Of a stretch of 64,000 nucleotides of DNA, positions 8,941 through 18,341 are shown piece after piece (within the stretch, counting starts at the first letter, position 1; each line of letters begins with the position of its first letter). The translations under genes and the position numbers were made by a program. Location: contig CACWHC010000005.1 in the NCBI GenBank assembly GCA_902760645.1, forward strand, positions 1 to 64,000, written 5' to 3'. The notes under the pieces were generated by a model. It did no database searches. It was not told where the DNA came from and saw only the letters and a list, made by a program, of their open reading frames with translations. The stretch is from an uncultured bacterium. Lineage in GTDB: Bacteria > Cyanobacteriota > Vampirovibrionia > Gastranaerophilales > Gastranaerophilaceae.

Positions 8941-10371
8941 TTATTTCGATAATTCTACCGGTTCTTCTGCGGTAATCAAATTTTTACCAATAGCTTTTTC
9001 CAGTGCGGCTTTTGCGGAATTATAACCGTACAACGTATTATAATAAGCAAATTGAGCCTCCTCATAGGTAACCTGAGCCTCTCTTAACTCAATAGGACTT
9101 GCTTCACCAACACGATATCTGCCATATGAAAGCTCATAATTTTCTTTTGCCTGTTTAACCTGTAAAATTGCAACCGGTATTTGAGCTTTCTTTTCCGTCA
9201 AAAGAAGATACGCATTTTGAATTTCCAAATATATAGCATTTTGGGTATTTTGTGCATTAGCTAATTCTCTGTCGTACAGATATTTTGCTTCTTTAATTTC
9301 ATTTCTTATTAAGGCACCGTTAATCGTAGGAAATGTCAGGTAACCACCAAGGTTATAACCGTAATTACTATTCGGATGTGCTCCGCCTCGCTGATACTGA
9401 CCCTCTATTGAAAGTGTCGGGAAATACGATTTTTTAACAAGTTTAACGGTCTGCTTTGCACTTTCAACTTTAAGTTCTGCCATTTTTAATTCCGGACGGG
9501 ATTCTCTTGCGATATCAACAGCTTTATTTAAAGTTATATCCACAGGAACATAATCCAAACGCTCAGTTATATCGTATTTATCAATAAACGGCACACCCAT
9601 AACATTATTTAACTTTGCAATAGCAAGGTTTATTGAATTTTCTGCCTGTATAAGCTGCAATTTTGCATTAGACAAATTAGACTGAGCAATTGTTACATCA
9701 ACTTTCGGGTTCATACCTATTTTATAAAAAGCTTTTGCCTGATTATAAAATAACTCATACTTATTTACATTATCCTCGGCGACACGTTTGTTTTCTAAAG
9801 CAAGCAACAGATTATAATAAGCATCCTTCGTTTGATAAATAACATCATTTATGACACCGGCAAGACTTGCTTTATAGGTTTCATAATCAAGTCTTTTTAT
9901 TGTTGCCTGATTTTGTGTAACACCGAAGTCATATAACATTTGCTGAAGCGTAATTTGACCCAAAACCCAGTAATTGTATGTCAAATTTTCCTGAAACACA
10001 TCAGATAACTGTAATTGACGCATTCTGGTATATCCGGTCTGCCAGTTTAATTGCGGGAAATAATTAGACCAAACCTGCTTAATTCTTGAATCTGATGCAA
10101 GCATATCATGAAAAGCAGCGTTTATTTGAGGATTATTTCCGAGGGCAAGTTCAATACATTTATCCAAAGTCATGTCAACATTTTTTACAACAGAACCTGA
10201 TATGGTTAAAGCATTATTCTCATCAGATTTATCTTGCGGCAAAACCTTTTCGGCAGAAGGATACTCTTTATCGTTAATGGAATTTCCTATATCCGGTGAC
10301 TTACTTTTGGCAAATGACGGAATATTAACCAATCCTAATATTAACACTGTTATAAAAATTCGTTTAAACAT
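8941..10371 (-). CDS. TolC-family outer membrane efflux protein
   Basis: About 476 residues from ATG 10371, which opens a clear signal peptide (MFKRIFITVLILG...SFA). A longer form from 10398 would add nine charged residues in front of it. The mature protein has the duplicated TolC/OEP helical hairpin pattern (first repeat about 70-270, second about 290-470). It should form the outer-membrane exit duct for the MFP and RND proteins encoded just upstream. Its start overlaps the RND stop by 8 bases. The gene order MFP-RND-TolC forms one operon. Confidence 0.93.
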   Translation of the reverse strand: MFKRIFITVLILGLVNIPSFAKSKSPDIGNSINDKEYPSAEKVLPQDKSDENNALTISGSVVKNVDMTLDKCIELALGNNPQINAAFHDMLASDSRIKQVWSNYFPQLNWQTGYTRMRQLQLSDVFQENLTYNYWVLGQITLQQMLYDFGVTQNQATIKRLDYETYKASLAGVINDVIYQTKDAYYNLLLALENKRVAEDNVNKYELFYNQAKAFYKIGMNPKVDVTIAQSNLSNAKLQLIQAENSINLAIAKLNNVMGVPFIDKYDITERLDYVPVDITLNKAVDIARESRPELKMAELKVESAKQTVKLVKKSYFPTLSIEGQYQRGGAHPNSNYGYNLGGYLTFPTINGALIRNEIKEAKYLYDRELANAQNTQNAIYLEIQNAYLLLTEKKAQIPVAILQVKQAKENYELSYGRYRVGEASPIELREAQVTYEEAQFAYYNTLYGYNSAKAALEKAIGKNLITAEEPVELSK

Positions 10372-13300
10372 TCTTATTACTATCCTTTTTTTTACCAAAC
10401 TTATTAGCGGTAAAAACTTTTAATTGTTCAATCATTACATAAAATGCCGGAACCAGGAATGTACCAACAAATGCAACCGCTATCATTCCACCCATTACGG
10501 TCATACCTACTGAATTACGGCTCGCAGCACCTGCACCCGTTGCAAATACCAACGGCAATAACCCTAAGATAAAGGCTATATTTGTCATCATAACAGCTCT
10601 GAATCTGAGTTTAGCAGCCTGAGCCGCAGCCTCTTTGAAAGGCATACCTGCCTGATGAGCATCTTTTGCAAATTCAATAATCAAAATCGCCTGTTTTGTA
10701 CTTAAACCTATTAACATAACAAGTCCGATTTGGCAGTACAAATCAAGTGAATAACCTGCCAAATACTGGAAGAATAAAGCACCTACCAAAGCAATCGGAG
10801 ATACTAGCATTACCGCAAGCGGCAGCATCCAGCTTTCATACAATGCAACAAGAAACAGATATACAAATATCAATGACATTGCCAAAATAGGACCTATTTG
10901 CCCGCTTGACTCAGCTTCCTGCAAAGATGCACCTGACCAAGCATAACCCATATCAGCAGGGAGGACTCTGTCAGAAATTTCTGCCATTCTTGCCATTGAT
11001 TCACCTGAACTTACTCCGTTACGAACCATACCGTTTATGGTTACGGACGGATACATATTAAATCTTGTACGGCTGTAAGGTCCGACAACTTCTTTAACCT
11101 TCACAATAGCAGATAACGGAACCATTTTCCCTAAATTATTTTTTACATATATTCTGTCTAAATCTGCAGGTTTTTCTCTGTATATTGAATCTGCCTGCAT
11201 ATAAACACGGAATACACGTCCCATTTTATTAAAGTCATTTATATAATATCTTCCAAAATATGATGCAAGAGCATTATACGCTTCCATAATAGAAACATTT
11301 TGAGCAAGTGCCTTGGAAGCATCAACATCTATTAACAACTGAGGAAGACTTGAGGTATATGTAAAGTTTAAAACCGTAAATATACCGTTACGTTCTTTAT
11401 CCTCCTTATAAACCTGATTGGTTAATTTTACCGCCTCATCATATAATTCCTGAGGAGTTCTGTCACCTTTATCAAGTAATTGATATTCAAAACCGCCGAC
11501 CATACCTAATCCTGATATTGCAGGAGGAACAAATGTTGTAATAACTGCTGACGGATATAGTGCAAATTCTTTTTGAACTTTGGAAATAATACTATCCAAT
11601 TTAAGTTCTTTTTTCTTACGTTTTGACCATTCATCAAGCTCTGCAACAACAAATGATGTATTTTCACCCTCAAAACCTACAAGTGTAATTGTGTTTTTTA
11701 CTCCCGGAATTTCAAGTAACTTATGTTCAACATGTCTTGCTACTTCATCGGTTCTTGAAGCCGAAGACCCGTCAGGAAGCTGTATTCTTGTAAATATTAC
11801 ACCTCTGTCTTCATTCGGCAAAAATCCTGTTGGTAAAAGCTTAAACATTCCTATAATAAACAGAATGATAATAAAAAAAGCAGTCAGTGTGAGTTTTGGA
11901 GAATCAATAAACCTTTTTGCACCTTTTAAATATTTATCACGCAGATTATTAAACCAATCGTCAAATTTCTGTATAAATTCAAAATCCGCTTTTTCTTTAC
12001 TGGATTTTAAAATCATTGTACACAATGCAGGGGAAAGAGTTAAGGCAACAAGAGTGGATAATCCTATGGCTGACGCAATACATACCGCAAACTGTCTGAA
12101 CATTTGCCCCGTAACACCTGTCATAAAAGAAACCGGAACAAATACTGCCATTAATACCAAAGAAGTCGCAAGAACCGCACCAAATACTTCTTTCATTGTA
12201 ACTTCCGTTGCATCTCTTGCAACTTTCCCTTCCTGAATATGACGTTGAGTATTTTCCAATACAACAATAGCATCATCAACAACCAAACCTACTGCAAGTA
12301 CTAACCCGAAAAGTATCAACAGATTTATGGAAAATCCTAATACATTCATAAATATAAATACACCAATCAATGAAACAGGAATAGCACAAATAGGAATAAA
12401 TGCCGCACGGGCAGTTCCCAGGAATAAGTACGTTACGATTGCAACAAGAAGAATTGCCAACCCTATTGCATTAATAACTTCTTTAATAGATTCTCTTACA
12501 TAAGTTGTTTCATCATGTTGAATTTTGTATTCAATACCCTGAGGAAATCTCTTACTCAATTCGGCCATTTTCTTTCTTAATTGATTTGATAATTCTATAG
12601 CATTTGCCTCAGGAATTTGAGATATAGAAATAACCGCAGAATTTTTACCGCCTATACGAGAAAAATACGAATAACTTTCAGCACCTAACTCAACTCTTGC
12701 AATATCTTTAAGTTTAATCTGCGACCCGTCAGCCTTTGAACGTACTATTATTTCTTCAAACTCTTCAGGAGTAGTCAGACGACCTTTTGTCCTCAAAGTC
12801 AATTTAATTAACTGTTTATTTTTCATAGGCTCAACACCCAAATCACCGGCAGGAGCCTGTAAATTCTGAGCCTGAATAGCCGCACTAACTTCAGATACGG
12901 ATATACCTAAATTTGCCATTTTTGATGCATCTAACCATATTCTCATTGAATAATCCGATGAGCCAAAAACAGCAGCCGTACCAACACCGTGAATACGAGA
13001 CAATTCATCTTTAACATAAACAGATGCATAATTGGCTATGTATAATGAATCATATGTTCCCGTAGGAGAATTTACGGAAATCATCATAATACCCGGACCG
13101 CCCGTAGACTTTCTTACGGACAAACCGTATCTGCGGACATCCTCCGGTAAACGCGGAGTAACAAGCTGCAGAGAATTTTGAACATTTACAACAGCCATAT
13201 CAGGATCCGTTCCTATTTTAAAGTACAATGTAAGCTGATATTGACCGTTTCTTGATGTTGAGGACATATATATCATATTATCCGTACCGTTCAATTGAGC

Positions 13301-13519
13301 TTCAATAGGTGCGGCAACAGTTGATTCAACTACATCAGAACTTGCACCGGCGTATGTTGCAGTTACAACAACCTGCGGAGGAGTTATTGAAGGATATTCT
13401 TCAAGAGGTAATTGGGTCATCATCAACATACCTGCAAGCATTATGACCAAAGATATAACTATCGCCATCTTAGGACGGCGTATAAATAAGTTACCTTGCT
13501 TTTGTTCGTTCATATTCAA
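10364..13519 (-). CDS. RND efflux permease, HAE1/AcrB family
   Basis: 1051 residues, full length for a hydrophobe/amphiphile efflux RND transporter. Features: N-terminal helix after FIRRPKMAI, periplasmic porter loops after TM1 and TM7, and the proton-relay Asp pair in TM4 (GLVVDDAIVVLE, Asp415/416). It exports drugs, bile-salt-like amphiphiles or solvents from the inner membrane and periplasm, driven by proton-motive force. It starts 42 bp after the MFP gene and overlaps the TolC gene. The substrate cannot be told from sequence; bile compounds would fit a gut bacterium but this is inference. Confidence 0.95.
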   Translation of the reverse strand: MNMNEQKQGNLFIRRPKMAIVISLVIMLAGMLMMTQLPLEEYPSITPPQVVVTATYAGASSDVVESTVAAPIEAQLNGTDNMIYMSSTSRNGQYQLTLYFKIGTDPDMAVVNVQNSLQLVTPRLPEDVRRYGLSVRKSTGGPGIMMISVNSPTGTYDSLYIANYASVYVKDELSRIHGVGTAAVFGSSDYSMRIWLDASKMANLGISVSEVSAAIQAQNLQAPAGDLGVEPMKNKQLIKLTLRTKGRLTTPEEFEEIIVRSKADGSQIKLKDIARVELGAESYSYFSRIGGKNSAVISISQIPEANAIELSNQLRKKMAELSKRFPQGIEYKIQHDETTYVRESIKEVINAIGLAILLVAIVTYLFLGTARAAFIPICAIPVSLIGVFIFMNVLGFSINLLILFGLVLAVGLVVDDAIVVLENTQRHIQEGKVARDATEVTMKEVFGAVLATSLVLMAVFVPVSFMTGVTGQMFRQFAVCIASAIGLSTLVALTLSPALCTMILKSSKEKADFEFIQKFDDWFNNLRDKYLKGAKRFIDSPKLTLTAFFIIILFIIGMFKLLPTGFLPNEDRGVIFTRIQLPDGSSASRTDEVARHVEHKLLEIPGVKNTITLVGFEGENTSFVVAELDEWSKRKKKELKLDSIISKVQKEFALYPSAVITTFVPPAISGLGMVGGFEYQLLDKGDRTPQELYDEAVKLTNQVYKEDKERNGIFTVLNFTYTSSLPQLLIDVDASKALAQNVSIMEAYNALASYFGRYYINDFNKMGRVFRVYMQADSIYREKPADLDRIYVKNNLGKMVPLSAIVKVKEVVGPYSRTRFNMYPSVTINGMVRNGVSSGESMARMAEISDRVLPADMGYAWSGASLQEAESSGQIGPILAMSLIFVYLFLVALYESWMLPLAVMLVSPIALVGALFFQYLAGYSLDLYCQIGLVMLIGLSTKQAILIIEFAKDAHQAGMPFKEAAAQAAKLRFRAVMMTNIAFILGLLPLVFATGAGAASRNSVGMTVMGGMIAVAFVGTFLVPAFYVMIEQLKVFTANKFGKKKDSNKNV

Positions 13520-13561
13520 AATGTATATTCCTTATTATTCGAATAACCCTGAGAAAGGTTA

Positions 13562-14698
13562 TTAATCATGGTTTTCACTTTTTTCTTTTATCCTTATCGG
13601 AGCATTTGGCATTACTTTTTGAATACCATCTACAATAATTCTGTCACCCGTTTTCAGTCCGTCTTTTACAATCCAGTTATCACCGCTTTGACCGTCAACT
13701 TTTATATATACAAGCTGAGGCAAATTCTGTTCATCAACTACATAAACAAATTTCCCTGCCTGATTTTCCTGAACCGCAACCAACGGTACAACAGGAGTTT
13801 TAATTGGTTTATTTGCGTGTAATTTAATATTCACAAATCCACCGTGCAATAGCTGATTTTCAGGATTTTTGAAGGTAGCACGCATAGTAACCGTACCTGT
13901 TGAAGTATCCACTTTGTTGTCCGTAAAATCCTGTACCCCTTCATATTTATATTTACTGCCGTCTGAAAAATATAATTCTACTTTTCTGTTTTTATTATCG
14001 GCACCGTCAGACCTTGCCAAAGAATCATAATCAACAGATTCCAAAGGGAAAGTTACATATATAGGATCTATACTGTTAATGGTAGTCAACGCACCCGAAG
14101 ATGGTGATACATAGTTTCCGAGGGTTACATTTATAAGACCTATCTGACCGTCTACGGGAGCTTTTACATTTGTATAACCCAAATTTCTGTTAGCATCGTT
14201 GTACCTTGACTGTGCAGATGCCAACTGGGCCCTTAGCGAATCTCTCTGAGATAATATATTATCGTACTGAGATTTAGCTATATAATCTTTTGCAACAAGT
14301 TCTTTTGCTCTTGCTAATTGTTTTTCCGCATACACAAGCTGAGCTTTTAAATTAGAAATATCTGCATTTGCAACATTTGAAGCATTTGAATATTCGGTTG
14401 GCTCAATTAAAAACAAGGTTTGTCCTGTCTTTACAAAATCGCCTTCTTTAAAGTAACTTTTTTGCAAATAACCCGAAATACGTGCAAGAATATCAACTCT
14501 GTACTTTGCCATAACCCTGCCCGGAGCAGAATATTCTCTGACAATATCAACATCTTTGACAGTATCTACCACAACTTCGGGAGCTTGTTGAGCCCTTTTA
14601 GCCTTTGAAGCCTTTATACCGTTAATGGCAGATATAGACAATCTTACGCATAAAGCTACTAAGATTATTAGTATCACTATTATTATATTTTTTTTCAT
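13562..14698 (-). CDS. RND periplasmic adaptor (membrane fusion protein, AcrA family)
   Basis: 378 residues. An N-terminal membrane anchor (IIIVILIILVALCVRLSI) is followed by the lipoyl/barrel-sandwich half-motifs (GRVMAKYRVDILARISGYLQ and PVDGQIGLINVTLG), a coiled-coil hairpin (about 105-175) and the beta-barrel domain. It bridges the RND pump and the TolC channel. First gene of the operon, with ribosome-binding site GAGGATATA. There is no lipobox Cys, so it is held by the transmembrane anchor. Confidence 0.93.
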   Translation of the reverse strand: MKKNIIIVILIILVALCVRLSISAINGIKASKAKRAQQAPEVVVDTVKDVDIVREYSAPGRVMAKYRVDILARISGYLQKSYFKEGDFVKTGQTLFLIEPTEYSNASNVANADISNLKAQLVYAEKQLARAKELVAKDYIAKSQYDNILSQRDSLRAQLASAQSRYNDANRNLGYTNVKAPVDGQIGLINVTLGNYVSPSSGALTTINSIDPIYVTFPLESVDYDSLARSDGADNKNRKVELYFSDGSKYKYEGVQDFTDNKVDTSTGTVTMRATFKNPENQLLHGGFVNIKLHANKPIKTPVVPLVAVQENQAGKFVYVVDEQNLPQLVYIKVDGQSGDNWIVKDGLKTGDRIIVDGIQKVMPNAPIRIKEKSENHD

Positions 14699-14822
14699 TA
14701 TATCCTCACTAGGTTGTTGTAAATGTAATTAAAATCATATCAAATTATATAACTTTATAAAAAAATTATATTATATTAAAATATGCTGTGTCAAGAATAC
14801 AACAATCCGGAAAAGAATAAAA

Positions 14823-15626
14823 TTACCAAGGATAATCTTTAGGCATAGTCCAACCGCTCAAGAAAATTAAACCGGCACAATATCTGCCAAGCCCATCTTT
14901 ACTGCAACCATTTATAGAACCTTTCATACCGTTTACAGTCGGACTGGTAACAACAACCGGTTCTCCCGTATAATTCTCAATACCAAATCCATAAGGATAG
15001 ATTGTTCTTCCGTTAGGTCCTAACCCCCTTGCTCCACTGGCATACATAAATAAAAATAAATCTTTTCCAGCAGTATTATACCCTTTATATGGACCATCCA
15101 CATCAATAAATAAAGTTCCGTTGTAATCACCATTCCAAGCATGTGCGTGCCATAATACACATGCACCGTTTGGCATTTGAGCAGACCAAGAATAAGCCAT
15201 AGGTAAAAATTCTCCACCTTTTAGAAATTGATGCGGAGTATAATCTTTACCCTCATAACAAAATGCATGTTTTGCATCATCTACTTGAGGATACATTTTC
15301 GCTGCAACTTTTTCCATTGCTAAATAAAAACAGTTTTCCTGATTATACTGACCTTCAGCCCAACCTTCATTACAAGACCATTTATGCATAGGTAATGTAT
15401 CAAATTCTGCGGAAACAAGCTCTACTGCATTTGATATTTGTGAATAAGTTTGTTTCAATAAATTGAGATTAACATTTTTTTTATGATTTTGAATTAATGT
15501 TGGTAGTGTCATTGCTGCAACAACACCTATTATACCCAAGGTAATCAATACTTCCGCAAGTGTAAAGCCGTTAAATCCCTTGTCACAAGAGGTTTTGCCC
15601 CCCCCCCTAGGTTGAAATACTGTCAT
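14823..15626 (-). CDS. Prepilin-like protein B, phase-variable, ON in this sequence
   Basis: 267 residues. An unusually long leader (MTVFQPRGGGKTSCDKGFNG) precedes FTLAEVLITLGIIGVVAAMT. The middle aligns with prepilin A (shared NAVEL, HAFCYEG, MPNGACV, DVDGPYKGYN) and the C-terminus is GWTMPKDYPW. The start ATG has GGAGG (15635-15639) at 8-nt spacing, and the 10-G tract keeps it in frame with the prepilin signal, so this copy is readable. Prepilin peptidase cleavage is expected between Gly and Phe. It could be a minor pilin or pseudopilin. No pilus assembly ATPase or prepilin peptidase is in the window. Confidence 0.88.
   Translation of the reverse strand: MTVFQPRGGGKTSCDKGFNGFTLAEVLITLGIIGVVAAMTLPTLIQNHKKNVNLNLLKQTYSQISNAVELVSAEFDTLPMHKWSCNEGWAEGQYNQENCFYLAMEKVAAKMYPQVDDAKHAFCYEGKDYTPHQFLKGGEFLPMAYSWSAQMPNGACVLWHAHAWNGDYNGTLFIDVDGPYKGYNTAGKDLFLFMYASGARGLGPNGRTIYPYGFGIENYTGEPVVVTSPTVNGMKGSINGCSKDGLGRYCAGLIFLSGWTMPKDYPW
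15598..15607 (-). repeat. Poly-G(10) contingency tract in prepilin B
   Basis: Ten consecutive Gs on the coding strand encode part of Arg-Gly-Gly-Gly. This is the in-frame (ON) length, and it is the length predicted to be ON for the two sister genes too. Confidence 0.85.
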
Positions 15627-15661
15627 AGCAATATCCTCCGCTGTTTTATATCCACATTATC

Positions 15662-15689
15662 ATTATAACATTTTTTCAGATTATTTCAA
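15662..15689 (-). promoter_or_regulatory. Promoter of prepilin B (extended -10)
   Basis: On the minus strand: TTGAAA (15684-15689), 16-bp spacer, TGTTATAAT with TATAAT at 15662-15667. Same ATGTTATAATRATA block as prepilin A. Confidence 0.7.
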
Positions 15690-15721
15690 CCCCTTGTCCT
15701 AGTTCAATACATAACTAAAAG

Positions 15722-15808
15722 CAACACCGCAGCCATAAAAGACTACGGTGTACTAAACCCTCTCTCCTCTTCATATTTTGTTTCCCCAGAGTTTGGAAAC
15801 AAGTTTTT
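15722..15808 (+). ncRNA. Candidate small RNA with CU-rich single strand
   Basis: A first hairpin (ACACCGCAGCC / GACTACGGTGT) is followed by a pyrimidine-rich stretch (CCCTCTCTCCTCTTC) and then a strong terminator hairpin TTGTTTCC / GGAAACAA with a 6-T tail (ends about 15808). That is the build of base-pairing sRNAs whose CCUC motifs bind Shine-Dalgarno sites. A possible promoter (TTTCAA at 15684, TACATA about 18 bp later) lies back-to-back with the prepilin B promoter. No coding potential seen. Hypothesis only. Confidence 0.35.
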
Positions 15809-15892
15809 TATTAGTACATTTCGTACACTAAAACTCTCACGCCGCCGAAATCAAAAATTTCTGCGCCGCTGATATTATGTTCATGCCCTGCC

Positions 15893-16159
15893 TTGAATTT
15901 ACTTTACGCTCAACCAAACTCGACTTTAAACCTTCGGTTTAGCCCTATTATTGATTCCGTTCACCGGTCTGCGTCCGTCCGTAAATTCGCAGCTCGTCTT
16001 GCTCTCGCAAGCCGACACCGGCACTCACATCGACTTACGCAGCTCCTGTGGGTTTCGGCACTTTGTGCCTGCAATCCTACGTCGCTATTATTGTGTTCGC
16101 AACCTGTTCGTCTTTGTTTTCACAAAGCCGATACCGTTGCTCACACCGGCTTACGCAGT
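15893..16159. repeat. Degenerate tandem hairpin repeat abutting the nrdJ 3' end
   Basis: A relatively GC-rich block with at least two related units. On the minus strand both begin near TGCGTAAG and contain a hairpin: CTTTGT-GAAA-ACAAAG and CTTGC-GAGA-GCAAG. The second unit matches 50932-50962, downstream of the lipA fusion, almost exactly. Six-frame reading gives only low-complexity open frames, so I call it non-coding repeat. The stretch 15809-15892 shows nothing recognisable beyond a small inverted repeat around 15810-15830. Confidence 0.65.
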
Positions 16160-18166
16160 TTATGAGCAACCTGAATATCCGCAATTTAAGCAAATGAAAC
16201 ATCCTTCAGCCATTTCAATAGTATTACCGCATTCAGGGCAAGTAACTTTCTTGATTTCGCCTGTCGGATTATATTCTTCTTTTACTTCTTCTACTACAGG
16301 TTCTTCTACTACTTCAACTTCCTCAACCTTATTTTCTTCTTCCTTTTTCTTGGAATCCAAATTCATCGGCTGGAATTGACGTGAATTATTTCTGTAAACT
16401 GTTATACCTTTAAGGTTATTTTCATAAGCTAAAATATAAGCTTCTTCGATATCCTGACGGGTAGCATGTTCTTCAAAGTTAACCGTTTTTGATACCGCAT
16501 TATCAGTATGTAACTGGAATGCAGCCTGCATTTTAACATGCCAGTATGGAGAAACATCATGTGCGGTTACAAAGATGTGTTTAATTTCATCTGAAATACC
16601 GTTTACATGAGCTACAGAACCTGTTTTTGCAATTTCTTTCATCAAATCTTCATTGTATAAACCTTTTTTAATCATGTAATCTTTGAAGATTGGATTAATT
16701 TCAAGCATTTCCGTACCATCCATAATCAATCTTGAGAATACAAGACCGAATAAAGGTTCAATACCGCCTGAAGCTGATGCTATCATAGAAATTGTACCGG
16801 TAGGTGCAATACAGGTAGTCGTTGCATTTCTGATACCAAATTTTTCAATCTGATTATCCAAATCAGCCCACTGTTCGTCAGAAATAATACCTGCTGACTT
16901 ACCTCTGTACTTGTTAGTTAAGAATTTTTTATTGTCATATACGCTGCCTGCGAAATTGTTAAATCTGCCGCGTTCTTTTGACAACTCAATTGATTCACAC
17001 TTAGATTCGTAATCAATAAATTCCATAACCTGAGCACCAAGCTTTGTTCCCTCTTCTGAAGCATAGGATAGACCCATTTTCATTAGCATATCAGCCCAAC
17101 CCATAACACCTAAACCAATTTTACGGTTATTTCTGACCATTTCTGAAATCTTAGGCAACGGGTAGTTATTAACTTCAATAACGTTATCCAAAAATCTGAT
17201 AGCTGTTCTTGTAGTATCAGCCAATCTCTGCCAGTTAATTTTATTACCTTCCGGAGTTTCGTCAACCATCATACCAAGGTTAATTGAACCCAAATTACAT
17301 GCTTCATAAGCCAACAATGGAACTTCACCGCAAGGATTTGTAGATTCAATCTGACCGATTAGAGGTGTCGGATTATCCGCATTCATCTTGTCAATATAGA
17401 TAATACCCGGTTCACCGTTTCTCCAAGCACCGTCTACTATCATATCAAACACTTTCTTAGCACTAAGTCTGCCAACCACCGTATTATTCTGAGGATTTAC
17501 TAAATCATAATCGGTACCTGCCTTTAATGCTTCCATAAATTTATCTGTTACTGCAACAGAAATATTGAAGTTATTCAACTTGTTGTTATCACTTTTGCAA
17601 TTAATAAAATCCAAAATATCAGGGTGATCAACTCTTAAAATACCCATATTAGCACCACGACGGGTACCACCTTGTTTAACTGCCTCGGTAGCAGCGTTAA
17701 ATACTTCCATAAATGAAACAGGACCTGATGATACGCCCATTGTAGAACGAACTACACTGTTTTTAGGTCTTAATCTTGAGAATGAAAAACCTGTACCACC
17801 ACCTGATTTATGAATTAATGCAGTATTTTTTACTGTTTCAAATATGCCTTCCAAAGAATCTTCTACAGGCAATACAAAACAAGCTGCCAATTGTCCTAAT
17901 TCACGACCTGCATTCATCAAAGTCGGTGAATTTGGCATAAAATAGCGGTTCGTTATCATTTTGTAAAATCTTTCAGTCAAAACATCAACATCTTGCTGAG
18001 TTTTACCAAATTTCAAATCTCCTGATGCAATAGTACTCGCAACACGTCTGAACATGTCTGCCGGAGTTTCTACGCAATTCCCGTCCTTGTCACGTTTCAA
18101 ATACCTTTTTTCAAGAACTTTTACAGCGTTTTCGGATAAGTTTAATTTGTCTTCCACTAAGTTCAC
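16160..18166 (-). CDS. nrdJ: Adenosylcobalamin-dependent (class II) ribonucleotide reductase
   Basis: About 668 residues. Start chosen at GTG 18166 because GGAGG (18172-18176) sits 5 nt before it; the upstream TTG 18178 would place that site inside the gene. The barrel has the class II markers PNSPTLMNAG, CFVLPVEDS, KSGGGTGFSFS, STNPCGE and NATTTCIAPTGTI, with a C-terminal CPECG...CLNCG zinc ribbon and a Glu/Val-rich linker before it. It makes deoxynucleotides with or without oxygen using vitamin B12. No cobalamin riboswitch or NrdR box was recognised upstream. The C-terminus is flanked directly by a repeat block. Confidence 0.95.
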   Translation of the reverse strand: MNLVEDKLNLSENAVKVLEKRYLKRDKDGNCVETPADMFRRVASTIASGDLKFGKTQQDVDVLTERFYKMITNRYFMPNSPTLMNAGRELGQLAACFVLPVEDSLEGIFETVKNTALIHKSGGGTGFSFSRLRPKNSVVRSTMGVSSGPVSFMEVFNAATEAVKQGGTRRGANMGILRVDHPDILDFINCKSDNNKLNNFNISVAVTDKFMEALKAGTDYDLVNPQNNTVVGRLSAKKVFDMIVDGAWRNGEPGIIYIDKMNADNPTPLIGQIESTNPCGEVPLLAYEACNLGSINLGMMVDETPEGNKINWQRLADTTRTAIRFLDNVIEVNNYPLPKISEMVRNNRKIGLGVMGWADMLMKMGLSYASEEGTKLGAQVMEFIDYESKCESIELSKERGRFNNFAGSVYDNKKFLTNKYRGKSAGIISDEQWADLDNQIEKFGIRNATTTCIAPTGTISMIASASGGIEPLFGLVFSRLIMDGTEMLEINPIFKDYMIKKGLYNEDLMKEIAKTGSVAHVNGISDEIKHIFVTAHDVSPYWHVKMQAAFQLHTDNAVSKTVNFEEHATRQDIEEAYILAYENNLKGITVYRNNSRQFQPMNLDSKKKEEENKVEEVEVVEEPVVEEVKEEYNPTGEIKKVTCPECGNTIEMAEGCFICLNCGYSGCS

Positions 18167-18341
18167 ACTAACCTCCAATTTGTATATCCCTACTATATTT
18201 AAATAATTTATTTAAGCATGCCTGATGTGCGGCATGTGCTATTTTTAATTCTATATCAATTAACCGATTTAAGGCAAGCAAGTTACAATCAATTATTACG
18301 AAATGTAATTATGAGTTTAAAAATATAAATTTTTGACAAAT

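Noticed and set aside
11580-12236. 218-residue open frame on the plus strand inside the RND gene
   Set aside because: It is the antisense shadow of a well-conserved RND permease; no ribosome-binding site and no recognisable domain.
15893-16379. Two overlapping plus-strand open frames across the repeat and the nrdJ 3' end
   Set aside because: They cross the tandem hairpin repeat and then run antisense to the nrdJ zinc ribbon; composition is Ser/Thr-rich and not protein-like.
18167-18341. Cobalamin riboswitch or NrdR box before nrdJ
   Set aside because: Looked for because NrdJ and AcsC/D use corrinoids; no B12-box or paired NrdR palindrome was recognised here or upstream of ftsH.
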